29,791 bases of DNA from Ruminococcaceae bacterium UBA1772 (GCA_002314645.1 DCGS01000008.1:1-29791); one strand, 5' to 3'. Counted from the stretch's first letter, positions 1 to 6,843 are shown. Numbers and translations are program-made. Notes: a model not told the origin generated them from the sequence alone.

Positions 1-102
1 AGACTTATTGCAGGTGCAATGGCAGATGCAATTATTGAAGGCAGACAGGGCGAGCAGAACACAGAAGCTCCTGCTGAAGAAGCAGAAGAAGCTGCTGAAT
101 AA
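1..102 (+). CDS. rpsB: 30S ribosomal protein S2, C-terminal fragment (5' end outside window)
   Basis: The frame is open from base 1 and ends at TAA 100-102. It encodes 33 residues beginning RLIAGAMADAIIEGRQG and ending in an acidic Glu/Ala-rich tail. This matches the C-terminus of ribosomal protein S2, whose last helix reads I..A.ADAI.EGR in many Firmicutes. S2 is a small-subunit protein needed for mRNA binding. The next gene is tsf 43 bases downstream, the near-universal bacterial rpsB-tsf order, and I see no terminator between them, so both are probably cotranscribed. The gene is truncated only by the window edge. Confidence 0.9.
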   Translation, partial: RLIAGAMADAIIEGRQGEQNTEAPAEEAEEAAE

Positions 103-145
103 TTTAAAATAAACATTTTACTATATTGAATTGGAGGAATCTCTA

Positions 146-1249
146 ATGGCATTTACTGCTCAGGACGTAAAGACACTTCGTGAGAAGACAGGCGTTGGTA
201 TGATGGAGTGCAAAAAGGCACTTACAGAAGCTGACGGAGATATGGATAAAGCAATTGACTACCTTCGTGAGAAGGGTCTTGCTGCAGCTACAAAGAAAGC
301 TGGTAGAACAGCAGCTGATGGTGTTGTTCTTGCATATACAGACGAAGCAAAGAACGTAGGCGTTCTTGTTGAAGTTAACTCTGAAACAGACTTCGTTGGT
401 AAGAATGAAAAGTTCCAGTCATTCGTTCTTGACATTGCAAAGACAATCGTTGAGAAGAATCCAGAAGATGTTGAAGATCTTCTTGGTGTTAACCTTGTTG
501 GAACAGACAGAACAGTTCAGGAAAACCTTCAGGACCTCATCCTTTCAATTGGTGAAAACATGAAGATTCGCCGTTTTGAAAGAGTTGAAGGTACAACATG
601 CACATACATCCACGCTGGTGGTTCTGTAGGTGTTATGGTAAGCTTTGATACAGACCTTACTGTAGGCGAAGAGTTCAAAGAAATGGGTAGAAACGTAGCA
701 ATGCAGATTGCTGCTATGAGCCCAGAGTACTTAGCTAAGGAAGACATCTCAGCTGACGAAGCTGCTAAGATGGAGAAGATTACAGTTGACTCTGCTCTCA
801 ACACACCTGCATCACTTCCTATTCCAATCCTTAACAGCATCATTGATGAAGCTATTAACGACAAGAAGTGGACTGAAGATGACATCAACATCTACCAGGG
901 TCTTGACAACAAGCAGAAGAAGAACTTCACAAACTTCATTTCTAAGGAAGCTCTTGAAACACTTGCTGGTATTGCAGTTTCACACAAAGCTGAAATCGTT
1001 GAAAACAAGATCTTCACTGGCCTTGTACAGGGAAGACTTTCAAAGCAGCTCAAGGAAGTTTGCCTTATGGAGCAGCCATTTGTTCGTTCTGACCTCTTCG
1101 ACGGTAACGTTGCAGGCTATGTAGCTGACGTTGCTAAGAAGCTTGGCGGAAACATTAAGGTTTCAGGCTTCACACGTTATGCTAAGGGTGAAGGCATTGA
1201 GAAGAAGGAAGAAAACTTCGCTGCTGAAATTGCTTCAATGATTAAATAA
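146..1249 (+). CDS. tsf: Translation elongation factor Ts (367 aa, with internal insertion)
   Basis: EF-Ts is the cytoplasmic guanine nucleotide exchange factor that recycles EF-Tu. ATG 146 is chosen because GGAGG at 133-137 lies 8 bases upstream; the in-frame TTG at 131 precedes that site. Family landmarks are the N-terminal UBA-like part (LREKTGVGMMECKKALTEADGD, about residues 11-32), the TDFV motif at 81-84 that contacts EF-Tu, and VQGRLSKQLKE near 294-304 (family: KIVEGRLxKF). Bacterial EF-Ts is commonly about 200-300 aa. This one is longer because roughly 55-60 extra residues lie between the conserved segment ending near residue 212 and KAEIVENKI at 281. Codon use is strongly biased (AAC, TTC, AAG, GAC), as expected for a highly expressed gene. 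Confidence 0.96.
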   Translation: MAFTAQDVKTLREKTGVGMMECKKALTEADGDMDKAIDYLREKGLAAATKKAGRTAADGVVLAYTDEAKNVGVLVEVNSETDFVGKNEKFQSFVLDIAKTIVEKNPEDVEDLLGVNLVGTDRTVQENLQDLILSIGENMKIRRFERVEGTTCTYIHAGGSVGVMVSFDTDLTVGEEFKEMGRNVAMQIAAMSPEYLAKEDISADEAAKMEKITVDSALNTPASLPIPILNSIIDEAINDKKWTEDDINIYQGLDNKQKKNFTNFISKEALETLAGIAVSHKAEIVENKIFTGLVQGRLSKQLKEVCLMEQPFVRSDLFDGNVAGYVADVAKKLGGNIKVSGFTRYAKGEGIEKKEENFAAEIASMIK

Positions 1250-1268
1250 TTTAATCTAAATTAAATTT

Positions 1269-1309
1269 AAAGGACATCACTTCGGTGGTGTCCTTTTTGT
1301 TTTTTTTTT
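1269..1309 (+). terminator. Rho-independent terminator of rpsB-tsf
   Basis: A 10-bp stem (AGGACATCAC / GTGGTGTCCT, one G-U pair) closed by a TTCG tetraloop is followed by a long T tract. It lies 20 bases after the tsf stop. Confidence 0.95.
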
Positions 1310-1386
1310 AACAATAACTGAATATATCAGGAAAATGTTCGTTAAAGTTAACATAAAAATATACTAATGTTTGGTTGTCCTAAACA

Positions 1387-1414
1387 TTGAAACAAACTTA
1401 AGTTATATTATAGA
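1387..1414 (+). promoter_or_regulatory. Probable sigma-A promoter for the tocopherol-cyclase-like gene
   Basis: TTGAAA (1387-1392) and TATAGA (1409-1414) are 16 bases apart, about 40 bases upstream of the start codon. The upstream tsf terminator makes an independent promoter necessary. The -10 is imperfect. Confidence 0.5.
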
Positions 1415-1455
1415 ATAGATGTTGGTTGATAATTATTTAAAGGAGGATATTTATA

Positions 1456-2634
1456 ATGAGTATTAAGCGTAATTTCTCAATCAAAGACAAGAACTGTGAC
1501 GAATGCATGCTTCGTGGTAGCTTTAAAAAGCAAGGCTACGACTGGTGGTGGCATTCACTTACAGCAGTAAACAGAAATACTGGTGCAGAGAAGCCTTTCT
1601 ACATTGAGTATTTCCTTTGTAATCCAGCTCTTGCTGAGAAGGAACCTGTATTCGGACAGCTTCCAGAAAACCAGGCTAAGGGCAAAAAGCCATCATATCT
1701 TATGGTTAATGCTGGTACATGGGGCGCTGACAAGAAAAAGCAGCTCCACAGATTCTTCGCTTGGAAGGACATTAAGGTTCACTACAATGCACCTTACTCA
1801 GTAACTGCAGCAGACTGTTATGCATCAGAAGAAGTGCTTCGTGGTAGCATTGCACTTACTGAAAAAGAAGTGGCAGAGCATCCTGAATATATGTCAGATG
1901 CTGGCACAATGTCATGGGACATTAAGGTTGACAAGCAAATTGCATTCAACGTAGGCTACGGTACAAGCTGGCTTATGAGAAGACTTAACGCATTTGAAAT
2001 GTATTGGCATGCAGAGGGCATTAAGACAAAGTATGAAGGTACAATCATTCTTGATGGTGAAATTTACGATGTAATCCCAGATAAATCTTATGGTTATGCA
2101 GATAAAAACTGGGGCTCAAACTTCACAACACCTTGGGTTTGGCTTTCATCAAATGACCTTACAAGTAACATTACAGGCAAAAAGCTTGAAAACAGTGTGT
2201 TTGAAATTGGTGGCGGTAAGCCAAAGGTATTCGGTATACCTCTTAACAGAAAACTTCTTGGTGGCTTTTTCTACGAGGGCCAGGCATACGAATTTAACTT
2301 CTCAAAGCTTTGGACTCTTTCAAGAACCAAGTTTGAAGGCTATGAGACAGACGACGAAATTGTATGGCACGTAGATCAGAAAACTAAGAGTGGACGTTTA
2401 ATTACAGATATACGCTGCAAGAAGGCAGACATGCTTAACATTAAGTATGAGTCTCCTGATGGAAAGCTTAGACACCAACGTCTTTGGAATGGTGGTAACG
2501 GATATGGTGACCTAAAGCTTTATAAGAAGAAAGGCTTCAAGTATGTACTTGTAGACGACGTACATGCTGAACATATTGGCTGTGAGTATGGTGAATACGA
2601 CCATCCAGAACCATATGTAAAGGGCAGAAAGTAA
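1456..2634 (+). CDS. Tocopherol cyclase-like (carotenoid hydratase/AttH-type lipocalin fold) protein, 392 aa
   Basis: The sequence resembles the tocopherol cyclase-like family found in plants and in many anaerobic Clostridia. The clearest motif is SYGYADKNWGSNFTTPWVW (about residues 212-230), corresponding to the family's G.xEKNWGxxF signature. Aromatic-rich beta strands such as YDWWWHSLTAVNR near the N-terminus (residues 28-40) and WNGGNGYGDLKLY near the C-terminus fit a paired lipocalin-like barrel. No signal peptide or membrane segment is visible, so it is probably cytoplasmic. ATG 1456 has an ideal AGGAGG about 9 bases upstream. The gene is monocistronic, flanked by terminators, and convergent with sigK. 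The substrate is unknown; tocopherol synthesis is not expected in an anaerobe and none of its genes are nearby. The family call is fairly sure, the function is not. Confidence 0.7.
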   Translation: MSIKRNFSIKDKNCDECMLRGSFKKQGYDWWWHSLTAVNRNTGAEKPFYIEYFLCNPALAEKEPVFGQLPENQAKGKKPSYLMVNAGTWGADKKKQLHRFFAWKDIKVHYNAPYSVTAADCYASEEVLRGSIALTEKEVAEHPEYMSDAGTMSWDIKVDKQIAFNVGYGTSWLMRRLNAFEMYWHAEGIKTKYEGTIILDGEIYDVIPDKSYGYADKNWGSNFTTPWVWLSSNDLTSNITGKKLENSVFEIGGGKPKVFGIPLNRKLLGGFFYEGQAYEFNFSKLWTLSRTKFEGYETDDEIVWHVDQKTKSGRLITDIRCKKADMLNIKYESPDGKLRHQRLWNGGNGYGDLKLYKKKGFKYVLVDDVHAEHIGCEYGEYDHPEPYVKGRK

Positions 2635-2644
2635 TTAAAAAGTT

Positions 2645-2673
2645 GAACCTCCACAAACGTGGAGGTTCTTTTT
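2645..2673 (+). terminator. Terminator between convergent tocopherol-cyclase-like gene and sigK
   Basis: A perfect 10-bp stem (GAACCTCCAC / GTGGAGGTTC) with loop AAAC is followed by TTTTT. On the minus strand the same stem is followed by AACTTTTTAATT, so it may serve both converging genes. Confidence 0.92.
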
Positions 2674-3385
2674 ATTTGTGTTCAAATTCACTGAGCTGAG
2701 CTCTTAATTTTTCAAGTACTCGTTTCTCAATTCTAGAAACATAGGACCTTGAAATGTCAAGCTTCTTTGCAACCTCTCTTTGAGTTAGTGGAGTATTTCC
2801 AAAAAGTCCAAACCTGTTTATTATTATTAGCTTTTCTCTTTCGTTTTGAATTTTAGAAATGAGATCAATGGCTTTTTCTGCTTTTATCTTTTGTTCAATA
2901 TCCTCCTCAATATTTATGTTGTCTGATATTACATCCATAATAGTCAGCGGATTGCCTTCGGAGTCACAGTCAATTGCTTCACCAAGAAGTATGTATTGTT
3001 GCTTAGATTTGGCGGTTCTAAAGTGCATTAGAATTTCATTTTCAATACATCGCGCAGCATATGTAGCAAGCTTTACGCCTTTGGTACTGTCAAATGAATT
3101 AATCCCTTTTATTAGACCTATTGTTCCAATGCTTATAAGGTCGTCCTGGTAGTCATAGTTCGCGTAGTACTTTTTAATAACATGTGCAACAAGACGCATG
3201 TTGTGACATATCAGTTTTTCACGTGCGGCGCGGATTTCTTCTTCAGTACTGTCGGGGGACTGGATGGTCTTAAGACATCTTTCTTCTTCCTCCTTGCTCA
3301 ATGGTCTTAGAAATGTTGTTTCACTACCAATGTGGAGAGCAAAATACCAAAGGCTAGATAAAAGGTTAAGCAAGTTTATTAACAT
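2672..3385 (-). CDS. sigK: RNA polymerase sporulation sigma factor sigma-K precursor (237 aa)
   Basis: This is a sigma-70 family protein with the pattern of sigma-K, the late mother-cell sigma factor of sporulation. Residues 1-20 (MLINLLNLLSSLWYFALHIG) form a hydrophobic pro-peptide typical of pro-sigma-K, followed by FLRPLSKEEE. Region 2 contains NMRLVAHVIKKYY, DDLISIGTIGLIKGI and KLATYAARCIENEILMHFR. Region 4.2 is LTQREVAKKLDISRSYVSRIEKR, a helix-turn-helix reading -35 elements. The gene is intact, with no skin-type prophage interruption, so regulation would rest on transcription and pro-peptide cleavage. The start has AGGGTGA at suitable spacing. Its presence predicts an endospore former. 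No other sporulation gene is adjacent. Confidence 0.92.
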   Translation of the reverse strand: MLINLLNLLSSLWYFALHIGSETTFLRPLSKEEEERCLKTIQSPDSTEEEIRAAREKLICHNMRLVAHVIKKYYANYDYQDDLISIGTIGLIKGINSFDSTKGVKLATYAARCIENEILMHFRTAKSKQQYILLGEAIDCDSEGNPLTIMDVISDNINIEEDIEQKIKAEKAIDLISKIQNEREKLIIINRFGLFGNTPLTQREVAKKLDISRSYVSRIEKRVLEKLRAQLSEFEHK

Positions 3386-3404
3386 ATAATCACCCTATAT
3401 ATCA

Positions 3405-3433
3405 TATGTATATGAACGCTTGTCTAATTATTC
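3405..3433 (-). promoter_or_regulatory. Possible sigma-E-type promoter of sigK
   Basis: On the minus strand GAATAAT (3433-3427) is followed after 14 bases by TATACATA (3412-3405), near the sigma-E consensus (K)MATATT-N14-CATACAnT. Sigma-E is known to drive sigK in other spore formers. The match is partial, so this is a suggestion only. Confidence 0.35.
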
Positions 3434-3440
3434 ACATTTA

Positions 3441-3468
3441 TTGACACAACAACTATATAATGTATAAT
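3441..3468 (+). promoter_or_regulatory. Sigma-A promoter of the first pilin gene
   Basis: A consensus TTGACA (3441-3446) and TATAAT (3463-3468) are spaced 16 bases apart, about 42 bases before ATG 3511. It lies back-to-back with the presumed sigK promoter. Confidence 0.8.
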
Positions 3469-3510
3469 GAGGTTAAGCATATGTAAAATATTGTGGAAGG
3501 ATGGTTGTAA

Positions 3511-3924
3511 ATGCTAAAAAAAATAAAAGATAGTAGAAACAAAGGGTTCACATTAATTGAAATAGTTATAGTTATAGTAATAATTGCAATTCTTGCAACT
3601 ATTCTTGTGCCTAGCATGCTGAAGTGGATAGATTCTGCAAATGAAAAGAAACTCATTTCAGCAGGGGACACAATAAGACAGGCGGTTAATGCTCAACTGG
3701 TTGAAATGTACAAGGATGACGTTAAAGTAACAGGCTCAGATGATAATGCGGCATTCAATACTGACTTCTGGAATGCAATTATTAATTCAACAGATAGCGG
3801 ATCTGTTGGAAGAGACAATATTTCATTCACTGTTACCGATAATAAAATAGTGACGTTTTCTTACACGAATAACGGCAAAACGGCAACTTATTCGGCAAGT
3901 TCTAACCAGTGGATGGTCGAATAA
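3511..3924 (+). CDS. Type IV prepilin, class III-style signal (137 aa, probable minor pilin)
   Basis: The N-terminus has a short basic leader (MLKKIKDSRNK) followed by GFTLIEIVIVIVIIAILAT. This is the classic type IV pilin signal: cleavage by PilD after Gly12, N-methylated Phe13 as mature residue 1, and Glu at mature position 5. The first ~25 mature residues form the hydrophobic assembly helix. The remaining ~100 residues are a small globular head with no cysteines. Its helix is almost identical to that of the next gene (both contain VPSMLxWIDSAN), so the two are paralogues, but the heads differ and codon use here is ordinary. Ribosome site GGAAGGA lies about 13 bases upstream. It has its own promoter and probably encodes a minor or alternative pilin. 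Confidence 0.88.
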   Translation: MLKKIKDSRNKGFTLIEIVIVIVIIAILATILVPSMLKWIDSANEKKLISAGDTIRQAVNAQLVEMYKDDVKVTGSDDNAAFNTDFWNAIINSTDSGSVGRDNISFTVTDNKIVTFSYTNNGKTATYSASSNQWMVE

Positions 3925-3997
3925 GGCAAAAATCGTTGAAAATTTGTAAGAATTGGCAAAATTTTTTAAAAAAAATAGAAAAAATTGGGAATTTTGC

Positions 3998-4029
3998 TTT
4001 ACTTTTGTCTATATATATGATAGTATAAT
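3998..4029 (+). promoter_or_regulatory. Probable promoter of the major pilin transcript
   Basis: TATAAT at 4024-4029 is a perfect -10. The best -35-like hexamer is TTTACT at 3998-4003, but its spacing of 20 is too long; ACTTTT at 4001-4006 has the right spacing (17) but poor sequence. A weak -35 with a perfect -10 can mean dependence on an activator. The resulting leader would be about 205 nt. Confidence 0.5.
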
Positions 4030-4041
4030 GATGTAATAAAT

Positions 4042-4185
4042 GGTAATTTCAAATACCAATGTTTGAAATTCCATAAATTATAAAAAGTAACGAGGAGGAT
4101 GACACGGTAATGTTCTAATAATTACTGTGCAAAAGCTAAACAGCACTTAGACCTGTGGGGCACAGCGCAGGTTGTTATATAAGGC
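4042..4185 (+). promoter_or_regulatory. Structured 5' leader RNA of the major pilin gene, riboswitch-like, class not recognised
   Basis: Several helices can be drawn. A 5' hairpin pairs GG-AATTTCAAA (4042-4053) with TTTGAAATT-CC (4062-4072). A closing helix pairs GTAAC 4087-4091 with GTTAT 4174-4178. Inside are a 9-bp hairpin (4103-4111 with 4121-4129) and ACCTG 4151-4155 with CAGGT 4168-4172. Competing pairings are CTGTGC 4125-4130 with GCACAG 4160-4165, GTGC 4127-4130 with GCAC 4143-4146, and CTGTG 4153-4157 with CACAG 4161-4165. Mutually exclusive helices before a ribosome binding site (AAAGGAAG, ~4225) suggest conformational control or an mRNA stabiliser. Its GCAAAAGCTA and CAGGTTGTT resemble fragments of the cyclic-di-GMP-I riboswitch, but essential parts are absent. 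Assignment is inference. Confidence 0.45.
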
Positions 4186-4239
4186 ATTGTTTAAAATCGT
4201 TATTAATATTTTTCTTTATTTTGAAAGGAAGTAATTCAC

Positions 4240-4674
4240 ATGAAAATTTTAAAGAATCTCTTAAACAAGCTTAAGGAAAACGAAAAAGGTTTCACACTTA
4301 TTGAAATCGTTATCGTAATCGTAATTATTGCAATTCTTGCAACAATGCTCGTTCCTTCAATGCTTTCATGGATCGACTCAGCTAACCAGAGAACATTCCT
4401 CTCAGGCGCTGACTCAATCAAGACATCTGTTACAACACAGATTACAAACAAGTATGCAAAGAACGAAGCAGTTGCTTCACAGGCAAACTTCGTTGCAGCT
4501 GACTGGACAGCAGTTTCAGACCTCGTTGGTGAAACAGTTGCAGCTTCAGGCGCTACATACAACGTAACATTTGCTTGCACAGGTAACAAGCTCACATCTA
4601 TGACAGTTGCTAACGCTAAGTACACAGTTACTTATGATGGTACATCATGGGGAGACGTTACAGCAGTTTCATAA
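4240..4674 (+). CDS. pilA: Major type IV prepilin, PilA-like (144 aa)
   Basis: The leader MKILKNLLNKLKENEKG precedes FTLIEIVIVIVIIAILAT, a PilD-cleavable type IV pilin signal with Glu5 and the hydrophobic assembly helix, then VPSMLSWIDSANQRT. The head domain (about residues 50-144) is Ala/Thr/Val-rich with a single Cys (in TFACTGNK). I call it the major pilin because its codons are as biased as those of tsf (AAC, TTC, GAC, AAG, TCA, ACA). It also has its own promoter and a long leader RNA, and a strong hairpin sits right after its stop, which would let it be transcribed far more than the downstream machinery. ATG 4240 has AAAGGAAG about 8 bases upstream. Confidence 0.88.
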   Translation: MKILKNLLNKLKENEKGFTLIEIVIVIVIIAILATMLVPSMLSWIDSANQRTFLSGADSIKTSVTTQITNKYAKNEAVASQANFVAADWTAVSDLVGETVAASGATYNVTFACTGNKLTSMTVANAKYTVTYDGTSWGDVTAVS

Positions 4675-4695
4675 TTAAACATTACTAAACATTTT

Positions 4696-4735
4696 GAGCC
4701 TCGTGCTATTGTGCCAACAGCGCGGGGCTCGTTTT
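4696..4735 (+). terminator. Hairpin after the major pilin, probable partial terminator or mRNA stabiliser
   Basis: A 12-bp stem (GAGCCTCGTGCT / AGCGCGGGGCTC, with G-U pairs) and an 11-base loop is followed by only GTTTTAG. The short T run and the absence of any clear promoter before pilD (17 bases further) suggest incomplete termination, giving much pilin mRNA and less machinery mRNA. Confidence 0.7.
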
Positions 4736-4751
4736 AGAGGAAGAACGAACA

Positions 4752-5522
4752 ATGCCACAGATTTTAGCTTACATCATCCTATATGCTTTAGTCTTCATGA
4801 TGGGGGCTTGTATTGGAAGCTTTTACAATGTTATTACATTGAGACTTCCAGTAAAGGAGAGCTTTACAAAAGGACGTTCTCATTGTCCAAAATGTGGACA
4901 TACTTTAAGTCCTTTGGATCTCGTTCCTTTTTTCAGTTACATTTTCCTCAGAGGAAAATGTCGCTACTGCAAAGAGCACATTTCAATAAGGTATCCATTA
5001 ATGGAACTAGTTGGTGGTTTATCTGCTGTATTTTGTTTCATTATTTGTGGATACACATTGAATGCTCTTCTTGCATTTTATGTTGTTTCAATACTTATTA
5101 CACTCAGCGTAATAGACTTTGAAACAAAGATAATTCCAAACGGATTTCATATTGCTCTTCTTGTAGCTGTAGTAGTTAGCATTTTCTTGGAGCCTGAAAT
5201 TACATGGCAATCAAGATTAATTGGCTTTTTTGCAATAAGTGTACCAATGCTTATTTTGGGAGTTACCGTTGGTGGCTTCGGCGGAGGAGACATTAAACTT
5301 ATGGCAGTAGCTGGTGCTCTACTCGGCTGGCAGGGAGTTTTATGTGCGTTTATAGTTGGAATATTTGCTGCTTTGTTTTATTGCATTTATGTACTTGCAA
5401 AAAAGAACGGTGGAAGAAAGACGGAAATTGCCTTTGGCCCATATCTTTCTATAGGTATTATAGTTTCCTATTTCTTCGCAGAGAGAATTATTTCATTATA
5501 CTTGGGGATGTTCATGTACTGA
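4752..5522 (+). CDS. pilD: Type IV prepilin peptidase / N-methyltransferase (256 aa)
   Basis: PilD is an integral membrane aspartyl protease that removes prepilin leader peptides and methylates the new N-terminus. Visible features are the N-terminal GSFYNVITLRLP block, two CxxC pairs (Cys45/48 in CPKC and Cys70/73 in CRYC) of the zinc-binding cytoplasmic loop, and the two catalytic aspartates, Asp122 in VIDFETKIIP and Asp180 in the GGGD motif. Six to eight hydrophobic segments fill the rest. Length is normal for the full-length, methylating form. GAGGAAG lies upstream of ATG 4752. It is the first machinery gene after the pilins and is expected to process all five prepilins in this locus. Confidence 0.95.
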   Translation: MPQILAYIILYALVFMMGACIGSFYNVITLRLPVKESFTKGRSHCPKCGHTLSPLDLVPFFSYIFLRGKCRYCKEHISIRYPLMELVGGLSAVFCFIICGYTLNALLAFYVVSILITLSVIDFETKIIPNGFHIALLVAVVVSIFLEPEITWQSRLIGFFAISVPMLILGVTVGGFGGGDIKLMAVAGALLGWQGVLCAFIVGIFAALFYCIYVLAKKNGGRKTEIAFGPYLSIGIIVSYFFAERIISLYLGMFMY

Positions 5523-5617
5523 ATGGTATTTATTTCAGAATGCCCAAGCTGAAATTAGGCACTGTGAAATGCGTGCCAACGTATTAAGAAACAATTAATT
5601 GGCAAAGGAGTGGTTAT

Positions 5618-6823
5618 GTGCCAGTATATCAATACAATGCGGTTACCATAGATGGAACTAAAAAATCCGGCACAATGGAAGCTGAAAATCCACAAAGACT
5701 TTCAGAAAAACTTAAAGAGCAAAATCTTTATGTTTCAAACTACAAAGAAAAGTCAAGTGGTTCTTTCACAAAATCCAAAAAACTCAAGTCCATGGAACTT
5801 GCAGATTTCTGCCGTCAGGTAGGAACAATGGTTGGCTCTGGTGTAGTAATTGTTAGAGCAGTTAACATTATTATGAACAGAGACGGACTTGATAAGAAAA
5901 TTAAAGACATTTATTCAGCTCTTTACGGAGACTTGAAACAGGGACTTTCATTATCAGAAGCAATGGAGGAACAGAACGGAACTTTCCCACCAATGCTTAT
6001 TAACATGATTAAGTCTGGTGAAGCCTCAGGTAACATGGATAAGACTCTCATGAAGATGGCTGAGCATTATGAAAAGGAAGAAAGACTTAACAGTAAGATT
6101 AAGAGTGCTCTTACATATCCTATGATTTTGGGTGTAATTACTGTTGCAGTAATTATCATTCTTTTCGTATTCGTTCTTCCACAATTCTTTGATCTCTTCA
6201 ATTCATATGGTGCAGATCTTCCAGCACTTACAGCAGCAATGGTTGCAATAAGTAATTTCTTGACAAAGAAATGGTATATTTATGTTCCAATTATTGTAGC
6301 AATTGTATTCGGAATTAGAGTACTTAAGAAGAGTCCTGAGTTTAACCTTAAGCTTGATGAGTTCAAACTTAAGATGCCTAAAATTGGACCTCTTTTAAAG
6401 ATTATTTACACAGCTCGTTTCTCAAGAACAATATCTTCACTTTATGCATCAGGTATTCCACTTGTAGATTGTCTTGTAATTGCAAAGGGTACAATCGGAA
6501 ATGAATACATCGCAGGTCAAATTGACGATCTTGTTAAAGAAGTTAAGGGCGGTGCAACAGTATCAGAAGTTATAGCAAAGGTTGACGGTTTTGATAGTAA
6601 GCTTTCAGCAACAATCCTCATTGGTGAGGAAACAGGTAAACTTGATGAAATGCTTGACTCAACAGCAGATGCATTTGACTATGAATCTGATCAGGCATCA
6701 GGTCGTTTGACAGCTTTGATTGAGCCTGTAATGCTTGTTGTAATGGCAATTACCGTTGGTGTTGTTATTATTTCAGTTATCCAGCCAATCTACGGCATGT
6801 ATGACACAATTGGTGCAGCTTAA
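5618..6823 (+). CDS. pilC: Type IV pilus inner-membrane platform protein PilC/GspF family (401 aa)
   Basis: PilC is the polytopic platform that couples the assembly ATPase to pilin extrusion. The protein starts with the family's MPVYQYNAVTIDGTKKSGTM and has the duplicated T2SSF domain. Repeat 1 is around residues 58-190 (FCRQVGTMVGSGVVIVRAV ... GEASGNMDKTLMKMAEHYE). Repeat 2 is around residues 265-395 (FSRTISSLYASGIPLVDCL ... GEETGKLDEMLDSTADAFD). Hydrophobic segments lie near 165-190, 220-240 and 368-392. The start is GTG 5618, with AAAGGAG about 8 bases upstream. A 95-base gap with a small GGCAC/GTGCC hairpin (5558-5577) separates it from pilD; pilM follows closely. No odd residues are seen. 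Confidence 0.95.
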   Translation: MPVYQYNAVTIDGTKKSGTMEAENPQRLSEKLKEQNLYVSNYKEKSSGSFTKSKKLKSMELADFCRQVGTMVGSGVVIVRAVNIIMNRDGLDKKIKDIYSALYGDLKQGLSLSEAMEEQNGTFPPMLINMIKSGEASGNMDKTLMKMAEHYEKEERLNSKIKSALTYPMILGVITVAVIIILFVFVLPQFFDLFNSYGADLPALTAAMVAISNFLTKKWYIYVPIIVAIVFGIRVLKKSPEFNLKLDEFKLKMPKIGPLLKIIYTARFSRTISSLYASGIPLVDCLVIAKGTIGNEYIAGQIDDLVKEVKGGATVSEVIAKVDGFDSKLSATILIGEETGKLDEMLDSTADAFDYESDQASGRLTALIEPVMLVVMAITVGVVIISVIQPIYGMYDTIGAA

Positions 6824-6843
6824 TTTTGTGGAGGTAAAATTTG

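Larger units (their letters stand above)
3925..4239 (+). other. 315-base intergenic region between the two pilin genes
   Basis: This stretch has no plausible gene. Its first third is very A/T-rich, with an imperfect AT hairpin (GCAAAATT 3956-3963 / AATTTTGC 3990-3997) that might weakly terminate the upstream pilin transcript. The middle holds a -10 element at 4024-4029. The remainder is a long, apparently structured 5' leader of the next gene, listed separately. Near 4091-4119 an AGGAGG is followed by very short start-stop units (ATG TTC TAA); I do not regard these as genes. Confidence 0.7.

Noticed and set aside
3255..3385. Truncation or skin-element interruption of sigK
   Set aside because: The reading frame is complete from pro-peptide to region 4.2 with no recombination junction.
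4101..4119. Leader peptide after the AGGAGG at 4093-4098
   Set aside because: Only start-stop units result (ATG TTC TAA; ATG ACA CGG TAA at no spacing). Too short and uninformative to call a gene.
4087..4178. Cyclic-di-GMP class I (GEMM) or class II riboswitch
   Set aside because: GCAAAAGCTA and CAGGTTGTT recall class I fragments, but the GGCAAACC segment, the GNRA-closed hairpin and its receptor are missing. The class II AAUGAUGAAU and GGGCACUUG pattern is also absent. Left as an unassigned leader.
4694..5122. Open frame of 142 codons overlapping pilD
   Set aside because: It is out of frame with pilD, rich in Cys/His/Arg with no family resemblance, and begins in a terminator hairpin. A shadow of pilD.
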